NCBI RefSeq assembly: GCF_963675165.1
Contig: NC_087383.1
Location: forward strand, 1,828,979-1,892,978
Reading direction: 5' to 3'
Origin: Halichondria panicea
Lineage: Eukaryota; Porifera; Demospongiae; Suberitida; Halichondriidae
DNA length: 64,000 nucleotides
Part shown: positions 11,990-23,008 of the stretch, in pieces
Numbering within the stretch: the stretch's first letter is position 1
Layout: every line of letters starts with the position of its first letter
The notes under the pieces: model-generated
Told to the model about the DNA's origin: nothing
The model's database searches: none
What the model saw: only the letters and a program-made list of their open reading frames with translations
Position numbers and translations under genes: made by a program

Positions 11990-12583
11990 TTAAGTTGAGG
12001 TTGAGAAAAGAGTTTCATGCAATAAAGTTAGAAGACACTGAATAAGCAGATTACCAGATAAAGTACAGCATAATTATGTTCCGGACAGGAAATTGTCCGG
12101 GTATAATTGGAACAGATTTTTATAGCGCATGCGAAGTGTCCGGGAATAATTAGCATGCAGCTGCATACGAGTGAGCTAAGTTTAATAGAACAGGGTACGA
12201 CTGAATAGTTGCACTATTATAGCTATCTAAAACTAGATACTCAAAGCTATCTAACTGCAGCACTCTAAGTATTACTGGCTGGTTATGACTGTAACTCAAC
12301 TTTTCAAGGTATTGTCCGGACAAATGTAATATTAAAGCACAAGAGTGTCCGTTGTATTAGAACAACGAAAATTGGCAGGCAAGAGTGTCAGGGATAATTA
12401 GAAGTTTCTGAGGCGATAAATTAGAAGATATACGGTACCTCAGAAACAGACATGCAAGTTCGTTGTCTAAGGACATAATTATTGCAGTGCTTATAACTAT
12501 GGCTAATACAAGGGTGCTCAGTTAAAGTCGACCATACATACTTGATCCATATTATACATGTACCCTGGGAGCAGTACAATAAG
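11990..12583. other. Spacer with repeated TGTCCGG motifs
   Basis: No gene is seen. The motif GTCCGG followed by ATAATT recurs (12097, 12138), with a short palindrome CCGGACA...TGTCCGG at 12081-12100 and related motifs at 12308, 12346 and 12388. It looks like ends of one or more degenerate small transposons. The same block is at about 45890-46310. Confidence 0.4.
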
Positions 12584-12783
12584 TCAAGAGCTCATAGTAA
12601 AAAAGAGAGAGTATCGAACGCATCGCTATCTTGCATCAGATATATTCGGAAAGTAACGTGACACCCTGTCTGAAACACGTCATCAATTAAATTGATCAGT
12701 TACAAAGCAGGAAGTTACGCTACTTTCCAAATACATCTTATGCTACGTTGGATACTCTCTCTCTCTTATTATGGGACTCTTGT
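12584..12783. mobile_element. Foldback (MITE-like) inverted-repeat element
   Basis: Two imperfect arms of about 95 bp face each other. The left begins TCAAGAGCTCATAGTAAA with AGAGAGAGTATCGAACG inside. The right, in reverse complement, reads AAGAGTCCCATAATAAGAG and GAGAGTATCCAACG. Both contain GGAAAGTA(A/G)CGT(G/A)AC near the centre. There is no coding capacity. A copy lies at about 46410-46609 within the duplicated segment. No target duplication could be assigned. Confidence 0.5.
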
Positions 12784-13484
12784 TATTAGCGGCCTCTCAA
12801 AAAATTGGCTAAGAATAATTACATGTACACAGCTGTAGGTACACACTTGCCCAACCCACTCACCAGAGAGGACACACCTTCGAGGTTAGGTAAATTTATG
12901 ACCTCTAAAAGTAGCGACAGCTGCGTTGACAATTAATTTTTAATGCCGCGTCCTAAATGGAGGTAAATGTAGGCACACCCTAGTAAAGTAGTAAAGATTC
13001 TAACTCACTGGAAAATACGTTTTTAAGTGGCTATAGAAATCGAGGCAAGTAGACTGAGTAGAGTTACATGTACCTCCAATTAGATGAGACCCTCTAAATA
13101 ATGGACACCAGGTCTTCAACATGATTTTCAACCTCCAAAAGAAGCGATCTCTGGCTTCAATAAGTTTTAAAAAGTGTTGCTTTAATTAAAGGTCTTACGG
13201 TAATCACATTTCTTACTTGAATACGTCGGGTTCATTACTGACAGGCAGCATTCTCAGCCTCAAACTGTGCAAAGGAACAGAAAACATGATCCACGACGTA
13301 CCTTACAAGGTAACATAAACCAAGAGATGAACCAGACAATCATCTATGGCTAATAAATTGACTCACCATCTTTCCATTGGGAGAATGCTGTAATACTTTA
13401 GCAATGGAGCCAGGTTTTGTCTCTAGCTCTAGCTAGCTCTGTGGGTGAAAACAATATGTCTTTGGTGGGTGTGGTGGTGAATGT
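12784..13484. other. Upstream region of NLR2 pseudogene
   Basis: No gene is seen. A degenerate CCX exon on the - strand (FEAENAA, then stop) is at about 13225-13275. The stretch is almost identical to 46610-47309 and partly to 23040-23600, the upstream regions of NLR5 and NLR3. Confidence 0.45.
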
Positions 13485-13534
13485 AAAAAGTGGGTGTATC
13501 TCAATCTTAGATATCTGAGATACACCCACTTTTT
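13485..13534. promoter_or_regulatory. Perfect 19-bp hairpin upstream of NLR2 (conserved at NLR3 and NLR5)
   Basis: Left arm 13485-13503 (AAAAAGTGGGTGTATCTCA) and right arm 13516-13534 are perfect reverse complements with a 12-nt loop. It lies 92-141 bp before the NLR2 start codon. The same hairpin is at 23610-23659 (NLR3) and 47310-47357 (NLR5) at similar distances. It may be a regulatory site or the footprint of a small foldback element fixed before the copies split. Confidence 0.5.
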
Positions 13535-13625
13535 TTGCAAGTCATGCAAAAACAACAACACTCAATAATATATTTCAGAGAAATCTAGAGCTAGCTAGCT
13601 GCAAGGCACAGATTTATTTACTGGA

Positions 13626-14576
13626 ATGGCCACTAAAGAGCAGAACCAAGGTATAAAGACTGTCATGTTTCCTATAAAGGATAAACCCAATGATTGCTAA
13701 AGCATAAAACCCTCATTGGTGATTGCTAACCTTGTGTGCTTGCTATCTATTTTCAGAGCTCACAATTGACGATCTGAAGACAGAAATGAAACTGACTGAT
13801 GAGCAGCTCAATACAGTAATAAAGGAACCAGATCTACCCGAGTTAGCAGCATGTTTCGACAATGTTCACAAAGGCTATCTTGAAAAATTGGAGCTCTCAC
13901 CTGGAGAGCAAACTGACGTGAGGACTAGAGCATATGTAGATGGCACTCTGGCAGAAATGTTGCTGTCTACTTAATTGCTATTGTTACACATACAATTCTC
14001 TATTAACTATCACCAGGAATGGTACTCACCTATTGTTTTGTTTCCCCAGACTCCACCACCTCGTGTCCTCCCTCCCGAGAGAGGGTCCTGCTGAACCACA
14101 AGCTGTCCTCGTACAGGGACTACCTACAAAGTCGCTACAGAATGCAAGTATCCACATCAGCCACACAATGGCCTCCCGTCCCAACAAAGACAATTTTCAA
14201 ACTAGCCATGATTCAGAAGGAGGAAATACAGAGAGGAAGAATCGACGATGAATTTGTTAGGCTAACAATTACGGGGAAAATTGACGATATTTTACTTCAA
14301 AAAACTCCGGTTAACTTAACTAACATTTTCCCTGAGATTGAGGATACACGAAACTTTGTGTTGATTGAAGGAGCTCCCGGCTCTGGCAAGAGCACCCTTG
14401 CTCTACACATCTGTCAGGAGTGGGCAAAGGGGAAACTGTTCCAACAGTTCGATATTGCAATCCTGGTGAGACTGAGAGATCCCCTCGTTAGAGAAGCAAA
14501 AACAATAGAAGATCTTCTCCCTTGTAGGAATTCAACACTGGCATGCCAAATAGGGGCAACAATTATAATTAATTGA
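13626..14576 (+). pseudogene. NLR2 pseudogene (Death exon deleted, truncated in NACHT)
   Basis: Exon 1 (13626-13650, MATKEQNQ) and the start of exon 2 (from 13757) are as in NLR3. In exon 2 the sequence jumps from ATGTTGCTG directly to TCTACTTAATTGC at about 13957-13970, which in NLR3 lies in intron 2. The second half of the Death domain and the exon-2 splice donor are thus deleted, and the frame ends at 13974. The NACHT exon (from 14050) is open through Walker A GAPGSGKS (about 14374-14397) and ends at 14576, before Walker B, after LLPCRNSTLACQIG. Everything downstream (rest of NACHT, all LRRs) is missing. No full receptor can be made. NLR5 at 47451 has the same two lesions. Confidence 0.85.
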
Positions 14577-14984
14577 TTGATTATTAATTGAGATTGATTG
14601 TTATTCATACAGTTTTGACAATTGATTTTAATTAATTCTGCCATAATGCATTCAATGACAATTTAAATGCATAGAGAAAAGCAGTGAAGTATTATATACT
14701 AGTATATATAATTATGTTAGACACTATAAAAACAAATATTGTTAATTAATTACAACTTGTCAATAGCACAGCAATAACAAAGGCTTCTCCTTGGTAATAA
14801 TGAACAATAACAGACACACACACACAGTCAGCTTTACCGTATCCCTCGATGGCTACGCCTCGAGGCATAACAAGGGCTTCTCCTGGTAATAATGATAAAT
14901 GCTCACATGCACAGTAAATTGTCAATGAACATATGCAAGCAATTTGCTAGTGAAAATCCAATTTAACGCTGTGATGCCTTTTGT
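14577..14984. other. AT-rich spacer after NLR2 pseudogene
   Basis: Nothing gene-like is seen. It has TTAATTGATTGATTATT runs resembling NLR 3' flanks and a CA run at 14815-14824. AACAAAGGCTTCTCCTTGGT is repeated at 14778 and 14869. Confidence 0.4.
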
Positions 14985-16084
14985 TCATATAATTATGATG
15001 AAGATGAGCAGATTAACATTCACTTTGGCCCTTCCAAACATCTTCATGATTGCCAGGCCCTCGTATTGCAGCTGAAGGAGGTCCTGTGTGGGGAGAAGAG
15101 AGGGCAGTAAAACACTTTAACTGGTATAAGACAAAGAATGCATGTATTCTACATAACACAAAATCATATTAGTACTCCCTTTATTGCTCCCCTCACCTGG
15201 AAGACCTTCTCTATCTGCCTGCCCAGGAAACGACCAGACACCTCAAACTTGCTCACATCCACTGAAAACACAACATTTCTGAACCTGGGGGAGTGTTAAC
15301 ATAGCGCTCAACGTTACACATAGAGGCATAAAATAAGTCAATAGCCTCACACTGAAATAGATTAGTAGTAGAATCTGGACAAAGTACGTACAAGAGCAAT
15401 AATATTAAGAGCACATGTCGATGATTATCATGTTGTTTGATCATAGTAGAGGGATTCCCAGAATAGTACATCAATGACAAGAGACATACGAAGCTCTTAA
15501 CATCAATACCGTGACACACCAATGTATGCAGGAATTGAAAGCATAATTATATTCTATTTAGTATATAGACAGCCCGTATTAAAGATCTAAGCACACAACA
15601 CAAGTATGTTAGTATCTGCTATGCACTCCAGTACGTAGGTGGAGACTCACAGAGTGGGTGGGGCATATCTCCATGGACACTGATGCAGATGATTTGATTT
15701 GATCACGTCAGAGTACGCGTCGATACCCAGCTATCTGTCCAGGGAGTCCACTGTCGATGCTCGCAGAAAGAACCCTCTGTGGGGGGGGGGGGGGGGGAAC
15801 AGTGAGAGACATAATTATTATGATTCAGTTCCGGGAATAAATGTCATATAATTGACTCACATTTTTTCCAGCCGAGGTAAATGGAACACAGCTATAGGTT
15901 ACGTCTCTGTGGGGCATGGAAAAATTGATTGACTTAAATTGTGTATCAGGTTTTAAGCAACTAATAAGGATTATCACTTATTGAGCGCACAATTCCCCGC
16001 CCACACACACCTGGTCAGTAGACAGCTGATTGCCTATCCACAACATTGAAGGATTTTATCGCAGCTATGTACTTCATTGTACAG
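14985..16084 (-). pseudogene. CCX-5, 3' exons with the best-preserved penultimate exon
   Basis: On the - strand: 16084-16005 (LYNEVHSCDKIL after acceptor CTTGCAG; frame broken by a stop later in the exon), about 15910-15866 (RDVTYSCVP), about 15778-15646 (related to the EFLRASTVDPLDRRL exon but broken, after a C/G tract at 15782-15798), about 15262-15200 (VDVSKFEVSGRFLGRQIE after TTTTCAG, the intact form of an exon degenerate elsewhere), and the last exon from about 15085 (DLLQLQYEGLAIMKMFG) to a stop near 14985. Family not recognised. Several exons carry stops, so this is probably a pseudogene. Confidence 0.45.
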
Positions 16085-16213
16085 CTGCAAGGGGAGTGAC
16101 GTGTGATACAGTGTGATTCAATGAAAGTCAGTACAACACAGTTAGTGTATGTTTACCAAAGAGGTACATGAGATTGTTCTGACAAATCATTCTTGTACTC
16201 TCTAATACACTAA

Positions 16214-16387
16214 CAGGGTTTCATCTAGGATAACAAGTTGGGGGGGGGGATTTGGGAGTGCGTAAGCGCAAGTGTTTGGCTATGCCCACTTAAAAAAAGT
16301 TGATTTAATACTAATGTGATGATGTCATTATTCTACAAGATTTGGGGGGGGGGGAAGAACCACCCCCCCCTACTAGATGAAACCCTG
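16214..16387. mobile_element. 174-bp MITE with CAGGGTTTC termini
   Basis: Termini CAGGGTTTCATCTAGGATAA and ...TAGATGAAACCCTG are inverted repeats. The element is flanked by the 5-bp direct repeat ACTAA (16209-16213 and 16388-16392). The interior has G and C tracts next to the ends. A 261-bp relative occupies the same site at 21285-21545. A left end without its right end is near 50390. Confidence 0.65.
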
Positions 16388-17045
16388 ACTAACTGATACA
16401 GTACCAAAGATGCAACCTTTTACATGGCAAAATTAAAAACGGCCATTGTCAAAGTAATGTAGACGCAATCGGCATCATGTATAAATTGTGTATTTGGCCT
16501 GGCCTAAGCCATATTCAGTACATACTATATAGCAGGTCATTTTCGTAGGTTATAACATTCGAAACAAACAACGTCTACACACAGTAAGTGCAGTAGTAGT
16601 AGATCTAAGAGGTAGTCTAATGCTCAAGAATGATGGAACATCTTATATACATATAGTAGTCATCTGCAGAATTGTGTAGAGGAGATGTTTCACCATCTTT
16701 GAGCATTAGTTTACCTCTTAGATCTACTACTACTGCACTGCACTATACTGCACTTACTGTGTATATAGCTAGTAGGTATCTTCAAGACCAGCTAGCTCAC
16801 TGACAGTTGACAAACTAATGCTCAAAGATGGTGGAACATCTCTACACAATTCTACTACTACTGCATGCACTTACTGTGTATATAGTAGGTATCTTCAAGA
16901 CCAGCTAGCTCACTGATGTCGATAGTTGACAAACACTCTCTGGGACAAAAACCATTGTGTAGCTCTTACTTCAATATTTTACAAACTTCCTTTATTTAGA
17001 ATAATAGCGCATGCATTGCAGAATGCAGGAGGCTGCAAAATAATT
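16388..17045. repeat. Inverted and direct repeat cluster
   Basis: An inverted repeat of about 55 bp (16589-16643 and 16683-16737) contains GTAGTAGTAGATCTAAGAGG and ATGCTCAA(G)GA on one side and their reverse complements on the other. Two direct copies of a segment, starting TGCACTTACTGTGTATATAG and running through ATCTTCAAGACCAGCTAGCT, lie at about 16749-16808 and 16867-16918. No gene is seen. Confidence 0.55.
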
Positions 17046-18516
17046 ATGGTGGGCCGTTTGTTTCAAAATTCAAATGTTACATTTTCATTCAAATCACAAT
17101 ACATTCATTCAAGATGTGCAATTTTCATTCAAGAGCATTCAAGATTATTCATTCAAGATTCAAGATTTTGATGGATGCATAAACATGCATAATTTCAGAT
17201 GACTTTAGCCACACTTTGTGGTTTTATTGCATGGTGTAGTTGTTTTAATTAACAGGAAATGGGGTTCACAATAATCAACTCCCTCCCTCAGTAGTGGTAA
17301 GGTGATTCCCAAACCAGAAACATGACATTGATTGACGAAAATTAACAAGAGGTCAGGGGTTCGTTGCCGACCTTCGAGTTTTGAGCATTAAGCAAAGGAC
17401 ATCTTATAAATGTTGTGTTTTAATGACTGTATATGCATGCATGGCATGCATATCTTGAATAATTATTGTCGACTTGAATGCATTAAAATCTTGAATGACA
17501 ATTGCATGGTCTTGAATGGTCAGTGGATCTTTGGATCAATTTAAATTTATTTTGGGCAGAATTTCAAATCGATAGAAATTTATGTATTTTTTGATTTTGA
17601 ATATTTTGAAACTGCAAGAGTACATGCAAATGAGTGCATTCTATTTTCAATTCTTGAGGTCCTGAGTTTCGTGCAGAAAAAAGCAGTTTCATATTTTGCA
17701 CCCACAGGGGTTAGCTTATAATGACCTTTGTACTCTAAGAAGCTGTGCACTTTATAGTCTGTTATAAAATCAGTATTATGTGCACCTAGCTTGTATGCGT
17801 ACAGGTTATGTTAACAGTTGTATCCCACCCTGATTGACAATGACAATTACACCCCTGTCTGTATAGGTGTTCCAAGTACCATGGCCAATAGATGAGTGTT
17901 CCCAGCATACAGACGGTACTATACATATAATCATACAGTTGTTCGATTGCACACACACACACACAATAATATCATAATTTAATTGATCCTTCAACATTGA
18001 AATGTTTAATAATATTAATTATGTACAGTTAAGGAAGTACATTATTATATTATACATAGCAGAGTCGTGCAGTTGGCTAGCCTCGAGGAAGTGATTGGGA
18101 TATCAAGGCTAGCAGTTGGCAAGGTTATATTCTGGCTATATTTAGCATTGCATTGGAGCATGGCTTCTCAAGAGTACAAAGGTCATTTTAAGCAAACCCT
18201 GTGGATGCTATAAGCGCTAGTGATGGTCAAAAATTGAAAATGCTTTTTCTGCACGAAACTCAGGACCAATTCTTCCTCAAGAAATTAAAAGTAGAATGCA
18301 CTCATTTGCATGTACTCTTGCAGTTTCAAAATATTCAAAATCAAAAAATATATAAATTTCTATCGATTTGAAATTCTGCCCAAAACAAATTTAAATTGAT
18401 CCAAAGATCCACTGACCTTGAATGAATACTGTATATGCATCTTGAATGAATGTATTGTAATCTGAATGAAAATATAACATTAATTTTGAATTTTGAAACA
18501 AACGGCCCACCATACA
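17046..18516. mobile_element. Long inverted-repeat element (about 1.47 kb)
   Basis: The outer ends are inverted: TGGGCCGTTTGTTTC at 17047 against GAAACAAACGGCCCA ending near 18511. A second, longer pair of matching arms (about 17525-17743 and 18165-18425) shares GATCAATTTAAATTTATTTT, TTTCAAATCGATAGAAATTT, CTGCAAGAGTACATGCAAAT and AATGACCTTTGTACTCT with their complements. The left arm carries about 400 bp of extra sequence (17110-17520) full of CATTCAAGA repeats. The central 420 bp has no significant ORF, so the element is presumably non-autonomous. Part of the right arm is also at 48527-48790. No clear target duplication was found. Confidence 0.5.
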
Positions 18517-18811
18517 CCATAGCAAAAACACATTGATTTTACAATGTAAAAGGGTGGGCCAGCTCAGCACAATTCAAATAGCAATCAAAATTCCAGGCTC
18601 TTAAACGAATAGGACTATTATATCATTCAATGACAATTTAGAGAAAAGTAGCGAAGTACATAGTATGTTAGAACATTAGGTCGTTAATTAATCAATTGCA
18701 ACGTGTCAATAGTACATGCAGATGATATAAATAATTGAAGAATGCTCACATGCAATTGTCAATGAATACATGCAATTTGCTAATGAAATCCAATTTAACA
18801 CTCTGAGGATT
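18517..18811. other. Spacer before CCX-2
   Basis: No gene is seen. It is nearly identical to 48785-49075. Confidence 0.4.
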
Positions 18812-20485
18812 TTAAAAGTTCATGAGGAAGATGAGCAGATTAACATTCACTTTGGCCCTCCCAAACATCTTCATGATTGCCAGGCCCTCGTATTGCAGCT
18901 GAAGGAGGTCCTGTGTGGGGAGAAGAGAGGGAAGTGAAACACTTCAACTGGTGTATAAGACAAAGAATGCATGTATTTGTAAGACAAATGAATACATGTA
19001 CTTACATACACCGTACAAGCATACCAACACTATACCTGACACAAGGCAGTAAACTTCTTGAACACTTTACGTACCTACCATCTACCTGTACACACACCCT
19101 CACCTGGAGGACCAGCTCCACCTTCTCTATCTGCCTGATGTGATCTCAAACACAACATTTCCGAATCTGAACCTGGGCGAGTAAGAAATAATGTTCACAT
19201 AATTATAGCATAACTTTGATAAGATCAAGGTCGTAGCAAGAGGTCAGGCTGGTCAGATTTTGGCCTAACCACTTTTTGCAGCTGGGTATAGTAATGGTCG
19301 TAAATATTGTAAGTGATAATGCGCATGCTGTTTTGGTGAGGAAAAGTGATGGCCTTTTTCTTAGGTAAAAAATTCACCACTGTATGCAAAAGTTCCAATA
19401 GTACAAAAACAGTTGACCTTTAATTGTAAGTTGGCCTGACCACTTTAAAGTTGCTTGCTATGCCCCTCCATGAAGATTGGGGCATAAAAATAAGTTAATA
19501 TAGCCTCACACTGGAGGAATTGTTAAAGTCTAGATTAGTAGTAGAGTCTGAGCTTCAGTCAAACAGTGGACAAAGTACATACCAGAGCAATTAATGGCAC
19601 ATGTGATGATTATCATGTTGTTTAATAGAAGTATGCTAGTATAACGGCTACTCAAGTATACGGAGACTCACAGAGTGGGTGGAGCATATCTCCATGAACG
19701 CTGATGTATGGATGATTGGCTTGGTCACGTCAGAGTACTTGTTGATACCCAGCCTTCTGTCCAGGGGGTCCACTGTCGATGCTCGCAAGAACTCTCTGTG
19801 GGGGGTACAATGAGTGTATGTATATTCATACCCTCTGCATGGCAACGAAAATAGCTAATTTGCAATTTAGATCATACGATACTTTAGTAGAAGGTAGAAA
19901 CACACATGACCATCATCACATGACCATCATTCGTACATACACACTTTCAACTATTTGACCACAAATTCAGTTCTGGTAATCATATTTCTTACTTGATTTC
20001 TTGAAGGCTTCCTGAATGCACGGGTTCATTACTGACAGGGCGGCATTCTCAGCCTCAAACAGCGCGAAGGTATACAGAAAAACATGATCAACTCTAAACC
20101 AACAGATAACCGGACAATTCATGGAAAGTTACGAAAGGGTCAAATTTTCTGCTGATTTGGCATTTTTTTACCAAAAATTAATGATTATGGTTAAATTGAA
20201 AAACAGTCTAGTCCAGTAATGTACATAGATGCAGTGCATAATGTATGCCATAATCTGTACAGGTATACTGTATCACTTTTATCACCTGTTGTTTGTAGCA
20301 CTCGAGTATACCCCATCGGCACACTGCTCTGCTCCAACTCCTCACAGCGATCCAGTGCCTTCTTGAGCTCTTCCTCCATCACAAGTCTCTCTTGCACAGC
20401 AGACTGGGTAATAGATTGCATGGTGGTCATGTACACACACAGGTATACAGATACAACCATCACAACATCGTAGTGGTTAGCCTCG

Positions 20486-20519
20486 ATTCCAGGCCGCGAA
20501 GAGAAAGGCGGCCTGGAAT
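20486..20519. repeat. Short GC-rich hairpin
   Basis: ATTCCAGGCCGC (20486-20497) is followed by a 10-nt loop and GCGGCCTGGAAT (20508-20519), a perfect 12-bp stem. It is part of a repeat starting GGTTAGCCTCGATTCC that resembles the reverse complement of the repeat near 3650-3690. Confidence 0.6.
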
Positions 20520-21284
20520 ACCTTGTATGCACATGCGCGTACATTACCCCAAAAAGGGGGTAATCCGTGCATTTGTGGATACTGTCAGTAAAATAAACCG
20601 TATACTATTTGTATTTTGAAGTTACGGTCCGTTACATAAAAGTATTGTGCAAATAAAAAATTATGACTGAGTTCTTACGCCTTTTATTGTATCAAGCCAA
20701 GTCTCTACTTAACGACACTGTAAGGGCATATCTCATGGACACTGATGCAGATGATTGGTTTGATCACGTCAGAGTACGCATCGATACCCAGCTATCTGTC
20801 CGGGGGGTCCACAGTCGATGCTTGCAGGAAGAACCCTCTGTGGGGGGTACAATGAGAGTCATAATTATTATTATGATTCAGTTCCGGGAATAAATGTCAT
20901 AGAAAGTCACTAATTGACTCACCTTTTTTCCAGCCGAGGCAAATGGAGCACAGCTATAGGTTACGTCTCTGTGGGGCATGCAAAAATTGATTGACTTAAA
21001 TTGTGTATCAGGTTTTAAGCAACTAATAAGGATTATCACTTATTGAGCGCACAATCCATTCTACCCCCCGCCCACACACACCTGGTCAGTAGACAGCTGA
21101 TTGCCCATCCACAACATCGAAGGATTTTATCGCAGCCATGTACTTCATTGTATAGCTGCAAGGGGAGTGACGTGTGATACAGTGTGATTCAATGAAAGTC
21201 AGTACAACACAGTTAGTGTATGTTTACCAAAGAGGTACATGAGATTGTTCTGACAAATCATTCTTGTACTCTCTAATACACTAA

Positions 21285-21545
21285 CAGGGTTTCGTCTAGG
21301 ATAACAAGTTGGGGGGGGGGGGGGGAGATTTGGGAGTGCGTAAGCACGTCGCAACATGTTTGGCTACGCCCACTTTTGTTTTAAAAAAAAGTTGATTACA
21401 ACATGCTTAACCTAACGCATCACAGTAGAGATATCTACCTTTAGTTAACTAATGTGGTGACATGTAGTACTAATGTGATGATGTCATTATTCTACAACAT
21501 GGGGTGGGGAAGAACCACCCCCCCCCCCCAATAGATGAAACCCTG
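21285..21545. mobile_element. 261-bp MITE with CAGGGTTTC termini
   Basis: Same family and same insertion context as 16214-16387 (ACTAA at both sides), with termini CAGGGTTTCGTCTAGGATAA and ATAGATGAAACCCTG. It is larger than the 16214 copy because of extra central sequence (about 21370-21470). Confidence 0.65.
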
Positions 21546-22150
21546 ACTAACTGATACAGTACCAGAAATGCAACTTTTATATGGGAAAAAAAAAAGGACA
21601 ATAGTCTCTAGACACAATCGGCATCATATATTGTGTATTTTGCCTAAGCCTTAATCAGTACATACTGTATAGCAGGTCATTTTCGTGGGATAAAAAATCC
21701 GAGACAAAAACGTAGGCGTGGTGCAGCAGTGATTTCGTGTGTAAAAATTCCCTTTGCTTCACTGCATTGCACGCGTTCCGGTCAACCATGCCTACGTTTT
21801 CGTGAGTGATAAATATTCGTCAAGGTTTAGTTTGCCCACAGAAACTATACCCAGGACGCTATACGTACGGTACGGTATACTGTACCACTTTATCACCTGT
21901 TTCAAGTACTCTTCCTTCTCCCGTTACTTTGTAGCACTCGAATATGTCCACCCCGTCCACTGCAGGCACACTGCTCTGCTCCAACTCCTTACAGCGATCC
22001 AGTGCCTTCTTGAGCTCTTCCTCCATCACAAGTCTCTCTTGCACAGCAGACTGGGTAATAGATTGCATGGTGGTCATGTACACACACACAGGTATACAGA
22101 TACAACCATCACAGCATCGTGGTAGTGGTACAGTAGTTATAATAAAGGTA

Positions 22151-22591
22151 CAGTAGACTCTCGCTATTCCGACTCTCTGAAGTACGGCCTGAAATGTGGC
22201 CAACTCGCTATTCTGTATACTTGCTGCCCCAAACTAGTAATTTTATACGTATACATTTTGGGTGTGGTTTAGCAGAAAAACTGTGTGTGGGGGGAGTGGT
22301 TGGGGTGTACAATGAGAGGTAGGAAGCGGGATGCTCATGAACACTACAATGAAAGTTATAAAAAAGGTAAACCGTTTTGTGAGCAAACACAGCTGTGGGA
22401 TTACATTGTAATAGAGAGGAAATGATTCATTATCTTTATTTATTATCCTCGAGACAAAACCGCAAAATTAGTCATTAATATTCGAGGTAGGTTGATTATA
22501 AGCCGCGGCTATTTTCTGAAATGCAAACTACCGCGCTATTCCGGCCAAGTTGCACTGTCCCAAGGGTGGCCGGATTAACGAGAGTCTACTG
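22151..22591. mobile_element. 441-bp pogo/Tigger-like MITE
   Basis: Flanked by TA on both sides. The left end CAGTAGACTCTCGCTATTCC and the right end (reverse complement) CAGTAGACTCTCGTTAATCC form terminal inverted repeats. CAGTA...CTCGTTAATCCGG-type ends with TA target sites are typical of the pogo/Tigger branch of Tc1/mariner. There is no transposase frame. Copies lie at 30479-30913 and 43756-44200; a left end alone is at 5591. Confidence 0.7.
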
Positions 22592-23008
22592 TACATGTAT
22601 TAATTATACAGTATTCACCGAGTGTATACATGTACATGCTAAACTCACATCTGCCTTGCTGTTGGCCAGTTCCAATTCTCTCACCAGCTCAGCCATGACA
22701 CCTGGGTCCATGATTTGAGACCTCTCGAGCAGCTTCTCTTCCAACTCCCTCAGCAGGTCATCCTCTATAGACATCGAATGGTCTCACTCTTTTCCTCAAC
22801 CTGACAGGGGAACATCAATAAGTTGCTACCAGGTGGAGAATACTCGACATACAACAGTGACGTGCATGTACAGTCAGCTCTCTCAACTCTGGCAATCAAT
22901 ACTGCTCAAATACATTCTTAAAGTGATTGAGCTCACCTTTGGTAGCGCTGACTTATCACAGCTGTTGGTCCAATTCTCCAGAACTCTAAGCTTCCCCTCG
23001 AGGTGCAA

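Larger units (their letters stand above)
18812..23008 (-). pseudogene. CCX-2 copy, internally duplicated
   Basis: Exon-like blocks on the - strand: about 23008-22937 (LHLEGKLRVL), about 22798-22645 (coiled coil, broken by a small insertion in TCCTCTATAGAC), 22053-21930 (SAVQERLVMEEELKKALDR, here continuing to AVDGVDIFECYK with no stop before a GTAACG donor: the best copy of this exon), about 21150-21070 (LYNEV type), about 20945-20905 (RDVTYSCVPFASAGKK), about 20840-20730 (EFLRAST type, with TAG), a second SAVQERL exon at 20402-20300, about 19792-19669 (EFLRASTVDPLDRRLG, intact), 19140-19095 and the last exon about 18911-18812 (ending LIFLMNF). It is a patchwork of two CCX copies interrupted by MITEs and probably not functional as a whole. 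Confidence 0.4.

Noticed and set aside
13626-14576. NLR2/NLR5 as short functional Death-only or NACHT-only regulators
   Set aside because: The splice donor of exon 2 is deleted, NLR5 has an early stop, and the NACHT ends before Walker B, so decay is the simpler reading.
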